Assembly: GCA_964036295.1 (NCBI GenBank)
Contig: OZ038465.1
Span: 13,144,167 to 13,208,166 of the forward strand
Source: Plumapathes pennacea
Lineage: Eukaryota > Cnidaria > Anthozoa > Antipatharia > Myriopathidae
DNA length: 64,000 nt
Direction: 5' to 3'
Made by a program: the position numbers and the translations under genes. The notes beneath the pieces are model-generated. The model did no database searches. It was not told the DNA's origin and saw nothing but the letters and a program-made list of their open reading frames with translations. The first letter of the stretch is position 1; each line of letters begins with the position of its first letter. Below, piece after piece: positions 43,085-55,809 of the stretch.

Positions 43085-44420
43085 ACTTAACTGTAAGATA
43101 TTCGTGGGGAGGTTCGGCAGTTAACTATCAGAGGCACAGACAGAAACAAAGCTATATGTTGATACATGTAGATCCATATATAACTGCGGTTTTTAGATTT
43201 ATTAATTACCAATCTTAATTAGCGCGTCTAAACTTACAAGTTAATTCTGCGGATTTGAAACATTTCTTATCTGAACTTTTAGCCCTGTCCAATTTTCGAA
43301 ATAAAAATTTTTCGTTAAGTCGCTAGGATTTCCTCTGTCAGAAAAATGCAACCTTTCTCGGATAGGTTCTGTGTTTGAATACTCGAGATTTAAAGAACAT
43401 ATCGATGAATTGTAAACACACCCGAGAAACAACAATATCTCACTTAATCAGAAATAACGGCTTATGTTTTTCAGCTATTGTCTTTGCACTTAATTAAATT
43501 TGTTACGGATCGTTTGTGAAATTGCTTATCTCCTAAATAACGCTTTGCATATAGGGTTTACTGTGCTTGTGTAAAGTAGACTGACAAACGCCTTACACAG
43601 TTCGTCATATCACAGCTCCAAGACACTAGAGAAATTACTAAAGGCGTGTCTTCTGTTTTACAGCATCGCTGCGTCAGAGCAAGAAATTGTTTGTATGCAC
43701 ACACTAAAATTAAAAAACTTGAGAATTTTGAATGTTGTAGTTTAAAAATCTACGAAGTTACAACTGTTTCAATTTGTAGGGATTTGTATGGAGAATGACA
43801 ATCTGTCCTTTCTTGCCTCGCTTTCATGTATTTACGTACAAATATTACAACTTCGCTTAATTTTAAGACACACCACTGAAATTGCACAAAGTTACTACTT
43901 AAAAAATGGCCTTTCATGTGGTGTCGGAAGTTTTATTTTAAAAATGATTAACCTTGTAAATGTATGTAAATTAGTGCCGCCATTATAAATGAGGTTTATA
44001 TGTTGTTGTTTCCGAGATAAGCAATTTCACAAACAACCAAACATGCAACAAAGGATTAATTTCCCACTAGATATACACAACACTAGAGAGGAGTGACAGA
44101 TTGTTTCTAACGCTATTCTACCAAAAGGCACACGGGGAATAAGTTGAACCATATCTGAGAACAACGATACATTTCATGAAAAGACAAACAGAAGCTCGAT
44201 TCTTTTATGCACAGAAATATAAAACCAGAAATTTAAACCAATGTTAGGTTCATGCGAGGTCCTCCTGACCAATACAGAAACACGACCTTCGGGTGCAAAG
44301 AGAAAAGAAAGAAGAAAAAAATATAACAATCCCCTGCCCAAAATGGCCGTGAAATGTTATGTATTTTTTAATGGACGTTTTGGCAAAAACTTTCGTCATA
44401 GCACTTGTGGTGCAAGCGCA
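43085..44420. other. Gene-poor stretch, nothing recognised
   Basis: AT-rich with short frames only. A 64-codon minus-strand frame at 43435-43241 has mixed composition but no motif and no clear acceptor. Confidence 0.3.
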
Positions 44421-44429
44421 ACCAGTAAA

Positions 44430-44650
44430 TTCAATATTGTTCAAAGCCCGATCAAGCTAACCCAAGATTAATTAAATTCTTTCTCTTGTGCGTTTAGTCA
44501 ACAAACTGCAGCGTTTTGATCAAAGACTAATTTAAAAGTTTGTCAGTTTTAGGTCGGCAGGCGAAAAAGTCGTTCTGTGAGCGTAATAATTATGCTAATC
44601 CCGACCCTGGATTCGCTTAATCGCGAGTTTTGAACAACCGGGCTCAGAAG
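44430..44650. mobile_element. Diverged copy of the CTGGGCCCGG MITE
   Basis: It shares AGCTAACCCAAGATTAATTA, AAATTCTTTCTCT, CAACAAACTGCAG and TAATTTAAAAG with 26625-26861 in order. The right end reads TTTTGAACAACCGGGCTC, a worn version of the same terminal repeat. Confidence 0.55.
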
Positions 44651-44659
44651 TCTAACAAG

Positions 44660-47600
44660 TATATGTACCTTGTAACATAACTTGTTTACAGGCCTTCTCT
44701 TGTTTCTAAGATTTTATGCACACGTGAGGTGAACGCGGCTGAAGTAAGCTTTTTCGTATAATCTTGAAGCCGAGTATTGGATGACTATAAACAATGTAAA
44801 CGAACCCTAAACAACTATATAGTGAGTACTCTCAAGCTCGCTCATTTTTAGTTTCAGTCAATCCATCTTTGTGAAAAACGATATTCTGCCAAGAAATTGT
44901 ACAAGCAAAGCTAAACTTTCTTCAATGTTTAGGAAAAACCAGCTGATCCGAACGATAAGGCAATATTATTTATTTGCCAGTGATATTCTGCCGATATTGC
45001 AGTCAACATACAGAACTCTCCACGCTCCTATGACCATATTCTCGATGCAAAAAACGACTGCTGTTTAAATATTAATATTAATTTTAAGTGATTGCCAAAT
45101 AAATGTGTCAGTCCTTCTCGGCCACAAAAAAAGGATCGCCGAGACAGGACACATTTAACCAATACTTCTCAGGGTAGTGTGGCATGATAACTATGGCGAT
45201 ACCTGAGTTTGAACTGTGTTGGCCCTGGCGAGAAAACATGTGTTTCTAGTGTCATCTGAGACACAACGTTAATTGGTTTTCGGTCTTAATAATTTCAACG
45301 TATAGAATACAGCATATGTAATCTGTTTGCCAATTAAATATGCAAAGTTTCTGTGGGATCTAGGCTCGGTCCAATATATCTTCTAATACATATACACAAG
45401 TATTTCACTCTCTCAGTAATTCCTACCGCGTCGTTATTTCTGTCGTATGTTTTAATTTTTGAATAATACCAGACGAGAGGACGCTGTATTACACTGGATC
45501 TGTGTAAGAGTGAAAGACATCGGATTAAGCCATGTATGAAAAGAGATAAGTCTCGATGAAGAGCCGTAATATTTACAAGATCAGAGGTATCTAAATTCCC
45601 ATATCGAGTCAAAAGTACGTTTAGTTTGTTTTTACAAAAAAAAAAAACGGTTTTCGGTGGACTCGTATCCTTCAAGATCGTCTTTTTTCATAATCTGCTC
45701 CGATAGAGCACATCACTTTGAATAAAAAATGTCAAAACAAGGACAACATAACGAGATAAGCAATCAATCAATAAATCTCCCACAACTTCAAAGTCCGATC
45801 TTTTCCCATCAAATCTTTTTCCACCTCTCGAACATTAATAAAAATTAGTAATAAAATTAGTAATACTCTCGAGACCTTAATATTCACATCCAAGTCCTTA
45901 ATTGCGTAATTTCGTACTAAATGATTTTCCTTTTCTTCAAACTTGGGGGGAAAACAAAACAACAACAACAGCAAAAAATATATATATAAACCTGCGTTTC
46001 TTAGTTAGATATGGCTAGACAATCATAGAGCCTTTACAGTTCTACTTACTTTTTAGAAGTTGCTATGGAGGGATAATATCTGAGACCAGAAACTATATCA
46101 ACGCCGAGAGAAGGGAGTTCAGAATGAGTACAAACAGAGCTTTATCGTCAGGGCACCTGGCGTACTCAACGCTTCTATTAATTATCGTAATTGTCACCTT
46201 CATCCCTTCGTCGAGCGAATCTCTAAAATACGAGAAACAAACTGCTGACCTCATAATTGTTTGAGATTTTCTTTCACCCACAGATAGAAAACAAATAAAA
46301 AGATTCGAGGATGTATTGCGGAAGAAAGCAAAACTCACATAGCCACGACGCAAAATCTGCTAATTAAAAGGAGACTAAAAAACTGGGAAAAGAGAGAGAG
46401 ACTCGCACAAACATGACAATTTTCATAGAGTTGAATTCGTGTACCCAGCCAACAAAGTTCTTTTGGCGTTTCAAGAATGTACAAATGTAAGACCTAATTT
46501 TCATAGCCTTACCAGTTTCGTCCTTTTCGAGTTCTACCAGTGTTGTTCCTTAATTTTTTTTTCTTTTCGTTCGTTTTTTCTCGGCCCGTCATATAACCCA
46601 AAGAGACAAATGAAATAATCTAGGCACACAAAATTAATCTTTGTTTTGACAGCGGCAGAATTGCAGCACAAAAGGGCAGACTCCCGTTTGAGGTCCACGT
46701 TTAGCATGCTTTTATTTCGAAGTGAACTCGTTAATAATTTAACAACTGGATGAATATAAAATACAGGAAACTGCATGCACATGAGCGTACGACTTTTGTT
46801 AAGTGAAACAATCGAGTTTTCATTAACTCGACTTCTGTCAAGTAAGACAATCGAGATTTCATCAATTCACGCTGAGTCCGTTCACTCGGGTCTTCCAGAA
46901 CAAGAAGCACTAATTTTGTGATTTCCTTGTTTGACTGTAAAATAATGTAAAATAATGTACTAAGTAACCCTGGGGACAGTCAAGGAGCGTAGGGAAGACT
47001 TCAGAATTTTTATACGTTCCCAAATTCAAAACGTATATAATTATTGTACAAAGTTATTGAAAAAAAAAATAAAAAAATAAATAAAAGATAGAAACATTAG
47101 TTCTTCTGTTTCTCTGAGTTTTTCGAGTTTTATTTCGGTGTTACAGTGAAAGAAGACCGACATCAAGATTTACCAGGAAGCGGTAAAAATTCACAATTAC
47201 AAGTGAATTATCCTGGTACATAATTTCTTTCCGTTTTTTGTACTCATTATTTGAAATTGTATGAAAAATATTTCCATTGTACTATTTAGGAAGTGAGATT
47301 CATCCAAGAACATAATCCCTACACGCAATCGTTAATTCTTTGCTCAGCCGCACCCCTACGTCATGGACGAATAAATTAAAAAAAAGAAACCGGTTTTACC
47401 AGTTCAAGTTTTATGCATGTCACATAGAGTTAATACCGCCGACCAACATTTGTCAGTGACGTCATTCATCATGGCGTACAGCATTGGTTTTTTATGGGCA
47501 TACGCTGAGAGCCTGTTCACCCAATCCCTAATAATTTTACATAGTGCCATAAGTTTAAAACTTGTCTGCGGGCTCAAGTTGGATCGATCTGAGATTGGTA

Positions 47601-49940
47601 CTGAGAGGGTGGTGACGCAATCTAGAGAAGAACCGTCCGTATAGTTTCATTATTCTACAAACTGCAAACTTACATTACTTATATTGATAAATGATATTTA
47701 GCTGAGTAATTGAGAATCATGTGTTCGGCTAAGTGTTCGACTTTACCACATACAAACAAAACTGTAGCGCGTATAGCAAAACAATACACAGTCAAATCAA
47801 TTGTCTGCAGCAAGCATCTCTTCATAGCGGCAAGGCTAAGGTATTCTCGTGCCAACAAAATCTCCCTCTTGGTGATGCAAGGATTGCCAGTTTTTTGGAG
47901 ACACTATGGCGCCTTTAGCGTGCATATGAGTCGCATTTTTGTTCTACCCGAACATACAAGTGGGCATAGGAGCAAAGAAGTGGGGAAGGCAAGGAAAGCC
48001 CGTTGTCGAAAGCTCATTTTAAAACTGTGAAAGACAGTGTTGAAATTCACTCTGTGAAAATATTTTCACACTATGTAAAGAATGACCGTCCGGCAAAAAG
48101 TTCAAAGTTGATTTTGAATGTTTGAAATAGGGGTTGATCTGGTGTTGAAGTTTACCATGCAAAACATAAATAAAACAAAAGCAACGGCTTTGGTCTGTTC
48201 TAGAAAGTCCACAGTGCGCAACAACCGCAATTTCTCTACAATACCTAAACATGCTGTTTTTCTATCATGGGTCATCGGGTTATATATAAGGTGTTACATT
48301 AAAAGCTCATCAACTCGCAAACAATACGAGCTGTACAAAACCGATAACACCAAATAATACCCAGAAGTTTGTTACCAAAAAAAAAAGAAAGTTGAAAACC
48401 GAGCTTCAAGTGTTCTTGACTTTAGGATCCTTCAGCTAGAGACTCTAATTTATACTGTATGGTTTTCTTGTATGGGTCATGCTAGACAAGATACTGTGTA
48501 CTTCTGTTAGTTACTGACAAAGAAACTGTTAACGGTGCCTGACCTATTTCCGCTTCCATTTCAGTCAATCCGATAAAACTACTGACTTACACGTGTATTT
48601 TATAGATTGGACCTTCGCTTCAAACTGACTTTTAATAAGTCTGTTGTAAGTGCATGCATACAGCTCTCCGACAAATTTTCAACTATGGTTTCGATCAGGG
48701 TAATGCATGAATGAAAGTTTGTTTTGACAATCTGAGTTGTAAAATACAAATGTTTGCAAATGTTTTACAGAATCGATGACAGGTATAAAGCACGACTTCA
48801 TTTATTCTATAACCACAGCTCCACCAACAGACAGGTCCGGAAAAACGCCTTACTTTTCACAAAATGTAAAATCAAATGAATTACTAACCAAACAGTGTCA
48901 TGAGAATGTACTCGTGTACTAATGTACTTTTTTTTGCAAAATGTGAAATCAAAGGAATTATACAACAAACACTGTCACGACGAAGTACTCAACAACCGCT
49001 TTCATTTGAGTGGTCAGTCGCACTGGGTTTTTACCCATGTGCTGAGAAGCTATACACTCAATCAGTTTCCGAATGCCACAGGCTGAGAGCTTCACATTCG
49101 TCTGGTCCGATTTTCCAGTCGCCGATTTCATCATAAAAGTTAACGACCAAAATGTTTCTTTCGACTGAATAGATGGCCGACCCTGCGACTGGTCATTGAT
49201 CAGTTAAAAAAAACACCGGCCGGCGCTCACAAATCACTCGTGATACCACTGAAGCTGCCGAAACTTGTTTCCTAATTGAATTGCCAGCTTCTGAAAAACG
49301 ACTGTGTTGGTTTGTTTTGAATGTGCTTGGCGGTAGAAGAGCCATAAACTATGCCGCTCGAATCTTTCCACACTATTAATGGCATGCTAGTCCCTATGAG
49401 ATTTAGCTTTGATCTGCGTAGTAATGAACGTATTAAAAATGGTGGTTGTGGTTTATATTTTATGGTGTTCTGCACACCATTAATTTATTCTACACAACAC
49501 ATACACTATACTAAGTTACTCCTCCTTTTAAGAACATCCTTGTAAGGATGGATTCCCCGTTTAGTAAAAACAGTTTCCACACGATATAATTTTGTGTACT
49601 GCTTTTAACTAAAAAGACATCTGTAGAAATTCCATGCATATAGTGATTGAAAGGTTATCACCTTCCGGAAGATCACAAATAAATGTAAGTCGACAAAATT
49701 AAGAATTGGAGAAACAGAAAGATGAATGCTATCAGCAGGCCACAATTCTTCAGTCGTTTTTTTTTTTTGTTTTTAATACATCGTTGTACATTATTTTTGA
49801 ACTGGTAGAGACAGCGACAAAAAAAACCTGACACCTTCCCTCACGCTCTTTGAGTGTTCTTGCGACTGACGGCACAGTACTCTGATATTATAATTATATG
49901 GCAGTGAAAAGATTAAAGTACACTAGAAGGTAATAACAAC
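44660..49940. other. Gene-poor stretch, no supported gene
   Basis: Only short frames occur. A possible mini-exon on the minus strand near 46537-46513 (TLVELEKDET before GTAAGG) has a poor acceptor and is not called. Nothing else with splice context was seen. Confidence 0.3.
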
Positions 49941-49950
49941 ATTCACCTAC

Positions 49951-50042
49951 CTTTACAAACTGCGTTCGAGAAATATCCGCGCTAGCTGTGGTAACCACAC
50001 GCAAGTCCGGCGGGTCATCCTTACGCCATGATGACAGCGTGA
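49951..50042 (-). CDS. Candidate orphan exon, unrecognised gene
   Basis: On the minus strand, 92 bases follow a CACTAAG acceptor and end AAAG|GTAGGT. They are open in one frame reading SWRKDDPPDLRVVTTASADI then SRTQFVK. The composition is protein-like and higher in GC than the surroundings. An entry phase of one base and exit phase of zero would allow joining to 42867-42725. No family is assigned. Confidence 0.3.
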
Positions 50043-50044
50043 CT

Positions 50045-52760
50045 TAGTGGAAGTATCGTAAGGTGTTGCTGAGGAAAGACAGTTGAGTACAGAAAAAATG
50101 TCAACAAACCTATCGGGCGGATTTATCAAACAAAAACATCTTTAAACCTCAAGAAGAGTATCTAATTTGCGCCGAACGAAAATAGTTGGGGCGGAAGTTC
50201 AAAGCCAACAGTTTTAATTGAGAAATGTAATTATTTTCCCATTGAACCGGATATCTTCTCTCTTTTTTTCGCGCCGTGTAAAGCAGAGCCGCCCTGATCA
50301 GATTTGTACTTTCAACCGCTAGTGCTTCAGGTAATATGAAATATCTTAACATATTAGTTCAGTACGTACACTACAGAGATTAAAGCTTCAGAACAAGCTA
50401 AAGAGGCGGTATGTATAAGCACATAACAATAACGTTTTCGTTATCTCTAGAACGACATAAGCTAGTCAAAGTCCAGTCCAGGAGAACTAATAAAAGAAAG
50501 CTCTATTCGTGGAATGTGTTTAGGAAATAACAACATTACGACTTATTCATGAGTGCTACGATAAATTGTGCAAGTATATTTAACGGTCGCAAAAGTTGAA
50601 CGGTCATTATCGATAATCGTAGAAGATTTAGATGCTTAAAATAGCAGTAAAATAAGATCAGTTTAAAATTTTACATTCACAACGAAGATAACCTCTGTGA
50701 ATGACCATATACATGATAAATACCACATAATGTCTTGATGAAGGTGTCACAGGCATATTCCGGTGTATTTTACATGACACTATAAATCACTGAAAGATGA
50801 CTAGTGTTCTAAACATTAAATAAATCTGAAGCCTACTACCAAAAAGCCACTGTTCTCGTTTCTGATTGGCTCCCGCTTGTTATCGTTATTATGGATCTAA
50901 CATGTAGATGTACGAAGTTGATGGAAATCGTCACGAAATACGAACACTAGCTCCAACTGATTCGTTTCTGATAATGGATGTGATAATGCCCGATGTGTCT
51001 TCCAAAAAATTGTCACGTAAAATAATCTGGTGCATTAATTTAGTATATTTAACCCCAACATTTTGCTCAAAATTCAAATCTTACTTATAAAAAACTGAGT
51101 CCACTTACAATATTGAACATTTTATCGAGTACAGATAACAGAAAACTGACACTGATCCATTAATTATAGCGAGACCCTTACAATCACCTTAACAAGGAAG
51201 ATACGTAATCAGGCCATAACCTACTAGATAAGTTATCGAGCATTGTTTATTATAAATTCGTACGCAGTCGCTATGTGGTGTACAATGTTTGTTCATGTTC
51301 GACACAAAGTAAAATTTATTTGTACAGCATTTTGATTTTTTCCTCAGTAGTACTCCTTTATCTGCCCTGGATTTTGTGTTAAGGATAACTTTATGAAACT
51401 ATTGAAATCATAACAAATTAGAGCAGATTCGAAAAGTTCTACTTTAGAAGTTCAATGTTGGGTAGCATGGTTCGGCTTATAGCTGCATCACGGGCCAACA
51501 TTGAATGGAGGGGAGGGGGAGGGACTTGAAAACAATAAATATGAGACCCCCATAGGCTGTACGGATTTACATTGTGCTCCGGATGTGCGTAAGTGGAGCG
51601 TCCCAACGACTTTTGACCATGATTGTAGCAAATTAAAAGCCAAAGCGGGAGAGGCCCTCTCAGTCAAATTCAATGTTGCTGTTTTACATATGGAAAGTCC
51701 AAGGCTAAATTTGCTTACCAACACGAGAGAACGTACTTGTTCAAAAGAAAAATAGATCAGTAGCACGTTTAGATCAAAAGAAACTAATACTATTCTTAAG
51801 CAAGTCTCAGGTAAGTCGGATGAAAAATATGAAATGATCCGCCATTTTTGGGGCTCCCAAAAGTCGAACGATAAATAGCCGATTCCATTACGGTCCGACA
51901 CGTTTGAGAATAAATTTTTTTTTTTATCTGAAAGTGCTACTAGCCTTTTTCTTTTCTTTTTTTTTTCGTGTTCGGGAAATAAATTTAACCTTGGATTTTT
52001 TAGATGTAAACAAAAACATTAAAATGGTCGAGGGCCCCTTTGCTCCCGAACTGACGCACATTAAGCTTTGCTTATTCCATAATGCAATGCATAAGAAAGG
52101 ACACGAATCCGCACGTGCAATTTGGTTGGTCGTTTGACTAAGATCCGTTTACGATATATTATTTAATTAAGGCACCTGAAACAAGCAATCAAACTCCTTA
52201 AAATCTGACACCCCTTACTAATAAAATAGTACAAACCGTGCTTTATTAAAGCTATGATAAATCAAAACGGAAAAATGCGTGTCAAAACCTTATAATATCA
52301 ATTGCCAAACTGAGGTATAAAATAACATCGGATAATGTATTTATTTGTGCTCAAATTGAACATAAATTGCGCACTGTCACTTTAAACTTCCGATCTTCTA
52401 AGACGACGGATATGGCTTGGGTTTATTGACACAGTAGAATTTTACTGTTCAAGAGATTTCACATGAGTAAGGATATAGGTCACAAGATAAGACCAAAAAA
52501 ACAATTGTACACCGTTTTTAGGTGTACAATCAGTCGTTGAAGTGGCTTGTAAAGTTCACGGGCGAATTTACAGGGCAAATGTTTTGTTTTGTACTTGTTT
52601 TATATAAATGAAAGCTGGTTGGCGAAGATCTTAGCTTAATCGGAAGCTTCCTTTGTGAGATAATTCGCATATCACGAGAAGGCAGATAATTAAGCAAACC
52701 CGAGCGATCAGTTCGAACGATTTTGACGGAAATGCATGGATAAGAGAAGAAAAAATCAAA
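50045..52760. other. Gene-poor stretch with one antisense open-frame pair
   Basis: At 51488-51901 (minus) a 137-codon frame lies opposite an 84-codon plus-strand frame at 51501-51755. The plus strand has a good donor (CTCAG|GTAAGTCGG) at about 51810. Neither product is recognised, so a non-coding transcript or repeat is as likely as a gene. Confidence 0.3.
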
Positions 52761-52774
52761 TAGCTTCTCCTTAC

Positions 52775-52875
52775 CTAAAATCTAGAATGATGTACACTCT
52801 TACAGATCGTTCTCTAACATATGATTCGCTCTTACTAATAGCGATTTGACAGTAATGGTCAGAAACGTGACTGCA
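52775..52875 (-). CDS. Candidate orphan exon, unrecognised gene
   Basis: On the minus strand, a strong acceptor TTTTTGTGTCTCTCAG precedes 101 open bases ending TTTTAG|GTAAGG. The frame reads CSHVSDHYCQIAISKSESYV then RERSVRVYIILDF with two bases left over. The exit phase does not match the exon at 50042, so at least one exon would be missing between them. No family is recognised. Confidence 0.3.
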
Positions 52876-52989
52876 CTGAGAGACACAAAAATGAAATCGT
52901 GATAAAATTACGTGAATAACTCTGAAAGTCACTGAACGACAAATCACTCCCATTAATATTGTTTGTGTCAATGCCACTAAAAGAAAACC

Positions 52990-54200
52990 GAAAAAAAGAT
53001 CCCGTTGGCTTAGACTCGAGCGATTATCAATGAAATTGTCGGTGTATAAATGAATGCAGTCAACTGAAAAGGCTAAATTCGGTAGCCGACTGACTTACCG
53101 CAACTTTTACGCGATTCTTCGTTCCCCTTGCCTGAATAAACAGACGTTTGTTCAAAAATTAATATCCCCGTGCCAAAAGTTGGGTCATTATGCCAAGGGA
53201 TTGATCACAGGAGTAGCCCTATGTGTAGATGGCCATTGTGAGCGGCCCAAACAAAGTCCTTGGTTATTAGCAGTGACAGCAGTTTTCATTTTCGCTTAAC
53301 TCCTCGGACAACAAACACAGCAGGGCTGTCATTTGCACAGTGCGCAATATCCGAATGTAAATGCATTAATTTGACGCCATCGGAGTAATAAACCGAAGAA
53401 ACGACACAAAATATGAAAATGAACTGTGCTCTTGCTAGCGTCAAACTTCGAGTTATATTTGATTCAATTCAAGACTGATAGGCTTGTTCAGAAAAGAAAT
53501 CCTTTCTCTTGGGTAACTTATCCCTGTCTCATTACAGATTTAAACTTCGAAAACAATAAGAGGTCGGTATGCCCTTTTATGGAAGGCGGCGTCCTTATTG
53601 ACGAAGGTTAATAACACCAGCTGTCTGACTGTCGCTGGTAATTTATTGTGCGGTGCATTTCATCTCCAAATTTCAGCATTGGTAGGGGAAAGTTTCTAAT
53701 CTAGTCCATCTTGGCTTACTCCTGGTCTCATTAATTGGAAGGATGTCTGATTTTAGGATTTGCAATCAAAAACCTTTTAGTCAAATTTATTCCAATATAT
53801 ACACGAGGTTATTTTCGACTGGAACATTTGGGACGAACGACCAGATAAAAAAAAATGTTTTGTTTGGAAACATTTTCTTGAGACGCAGGATAGCATTTGA
53901 AATATCTATCCTGAAAAAAAAAATACAAGAGATATTTCCGATCAAAAAAGGCAGTAAAGACATGAGCAAAGTAGAAGAACTATCTAATCAAATTGCAGGA
54001 CAAATGACTCATATAATGATTAGTTTACGGCTGCCGCATGCGACCTGTTACGACAGGAAAAACCTGTTGGACTTTGACACATTTTTCAAAACATTACGAC
54101 AGTTTCGTGTCGTTACAAAGGTTGCACAGTGACTAGCGGAAGCTAAAACAGCACCATGCAAATCGGCTTTTACAAAAAATGTTATTGCACCAGAAAAGAC
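52990..54200. other. No supported gene
   Basis: Plus-strand frames at 53054-53299 and 53743-54132 lack recognisable motifs and splice context. They are not called as genes. Confidence 0.3.
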
Positions 54201-54218
54201 AATAATTAATCAATAAGC

Positions 54219-54219
<1 letters not shown>

Positions 54220-54314
<95 letters not shown>
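54220..54314. repeat. (AAT)n microsatellite
   Basis: About 31 uninterrupted AAT units. Confidence 0.95.
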
Positions 54315-54315
<1 letters not shown>

Positions 54316-54319
54316 CCCC

Positions 54320-55650
54320 AATCTGCAGCACGTAATATATTAATATGCATTATGGCCGACTAAAATTGCGATTTCAGTTTATGACTGTTGCATGCCACCT
54401 TACGACAGAGATCGTATTGATTTTTGAAGCATGCTTTGAAACGTTACGAATATTTGTTTTGAAACGCCTCGTAAGGGTGTCAAAAGGAGGTCGCATCGAA
54501 CAGCTTAGTTAATTAGCATAATTTATTCAGAAATGGCAATGATAATGTCATATGTTTGAACATTAAAGTTCAGAAATGTCCTAGTCTCAATTTTCAAACT
54601 GCTTAAAAATCTCATGCAAATAATAATAATAATAGTCTCAGTGGACAGTTTCCGATACATTCGCAGGATGTGTGTTCAGTTTGTTGAGTGGTTTCAATTT
54701 GAGTTTTTAGTGGCTACGGAGATCGATCCAGAATGACACTCCAGCCACATAGCCCAAACAATCCTATATTAAAATTTCGTACTACAATATTATTGTGTAC
54801 TTATATGTCATTCGTGTTTACAAGTCGCTTAATTGCTTGGACATGCATAACACCGATAGCAGCTGTTATTTCATCTCGCAGAGCCAAGTAGTACAAATCG
54901 TCAACTTTCAGATCGAAAAATAAATGAAATCATAAAATCACATAATACACAGTTGTGCGGCCAATTTCACAAACAAGATAAGCCACTTACAATCATGCGA
55001 GGTTGAGATATTCTGCCTGGACACCTGTAGATAAAGCTTGGTGGGTAGAGTGAAAAGCTGCTTCTTTGGTCATATTACAATTATATAGAAACAAATACCA
55101 AACTCAGCAGAGAGATTCAGCCGACCGACAGTCACTCGTTTATACTGGCAGTAAACAAGAACTATTTGCTATTCCGCATTCGTTATTGTGAAAAGTGGTT
55201 TATTGCGGCCAATGTTACATCACAATTCGCTAAAATAGTACCAATCTGATCTAAAACAAGCTTGTATTACCTGCTGAAAGTCGTACCGTTCATCCTCAGA
55301 AATTTAGAAAACATTCAATATGCAATAGTCTGGCACTTCTGGTCTCTGAAAATGAAATTGTTTCGATTTACATTTTATCTTCATAGCAGCTCGGCTGTCA
55401 TTACTGTGTTACTTGGTTTTTTATATTTTAGACCGCTGGACGCTTGAACTAAATCATAAGGAAATAGTTTGTGAAAACACCATATTTATTGGTTGGTATT
55501 CTAACACTGAACTATAATTAATAAAGTGTATATATGTACTAAAAAATATTTTACTCTGGTTGAAATAACAGTTCTTACGTTAAACGAAAACAAACCCAAG
55601 CACTCGACCGTAGCACTTTTTATGGATTCGAACTATCGAAGTAGATACAA
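54320..55650. other. No supported gene
   Basis: AT-rich sequence without recognisable coding or structured repeat content. Confidence 0.3.
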
Positions 55651-55664
55651 GAGTAAGTGAAAGG

Positions 55665-55808
55665 TACAGTGCAACCTCCCTGAGCAACCACTCCTCGTAA
55701 GCGACGAGTAATTAAAGAACTGATTGGTTTCTCAGTCAAATTACTGTTAGTAAAACCTCTCATAAGCGACCGCGACTACTATCGCGAGGCTCACCGTAAG
55801 CGACCACC
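55665..55808. mobile_element. CAGT-AACC type repeat with CTCRTAAGCGAC units
   Basis: It starts TACAGTGCAACCTCC. The units TCGTAAGCGAC, CATAAGCGACC and CGTAAGCGACC recur at intervals. The design (CAGT-AACC end followed by short inner repeats) matches 2642-2849 and 27868-28101. The right end is uncertain. Confidence 0.5.
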
Positions 55809-55809
55809 C

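Noticed and set aside
46513-46537. Mini-exon TLVELEKDET on the minus strand
   Set aside because: The donor is good but there is no polypyrimidine tract or credible acceptor, and the length is too short to judge.
51488-51901. 137-codon minus-strand frame as a protein-coding gene
   Set aside because: There is no motif and an antisense frame of similar quality exists on the plus strand with a better splice donor; it is left as undecided non-coding or repeat sequence.
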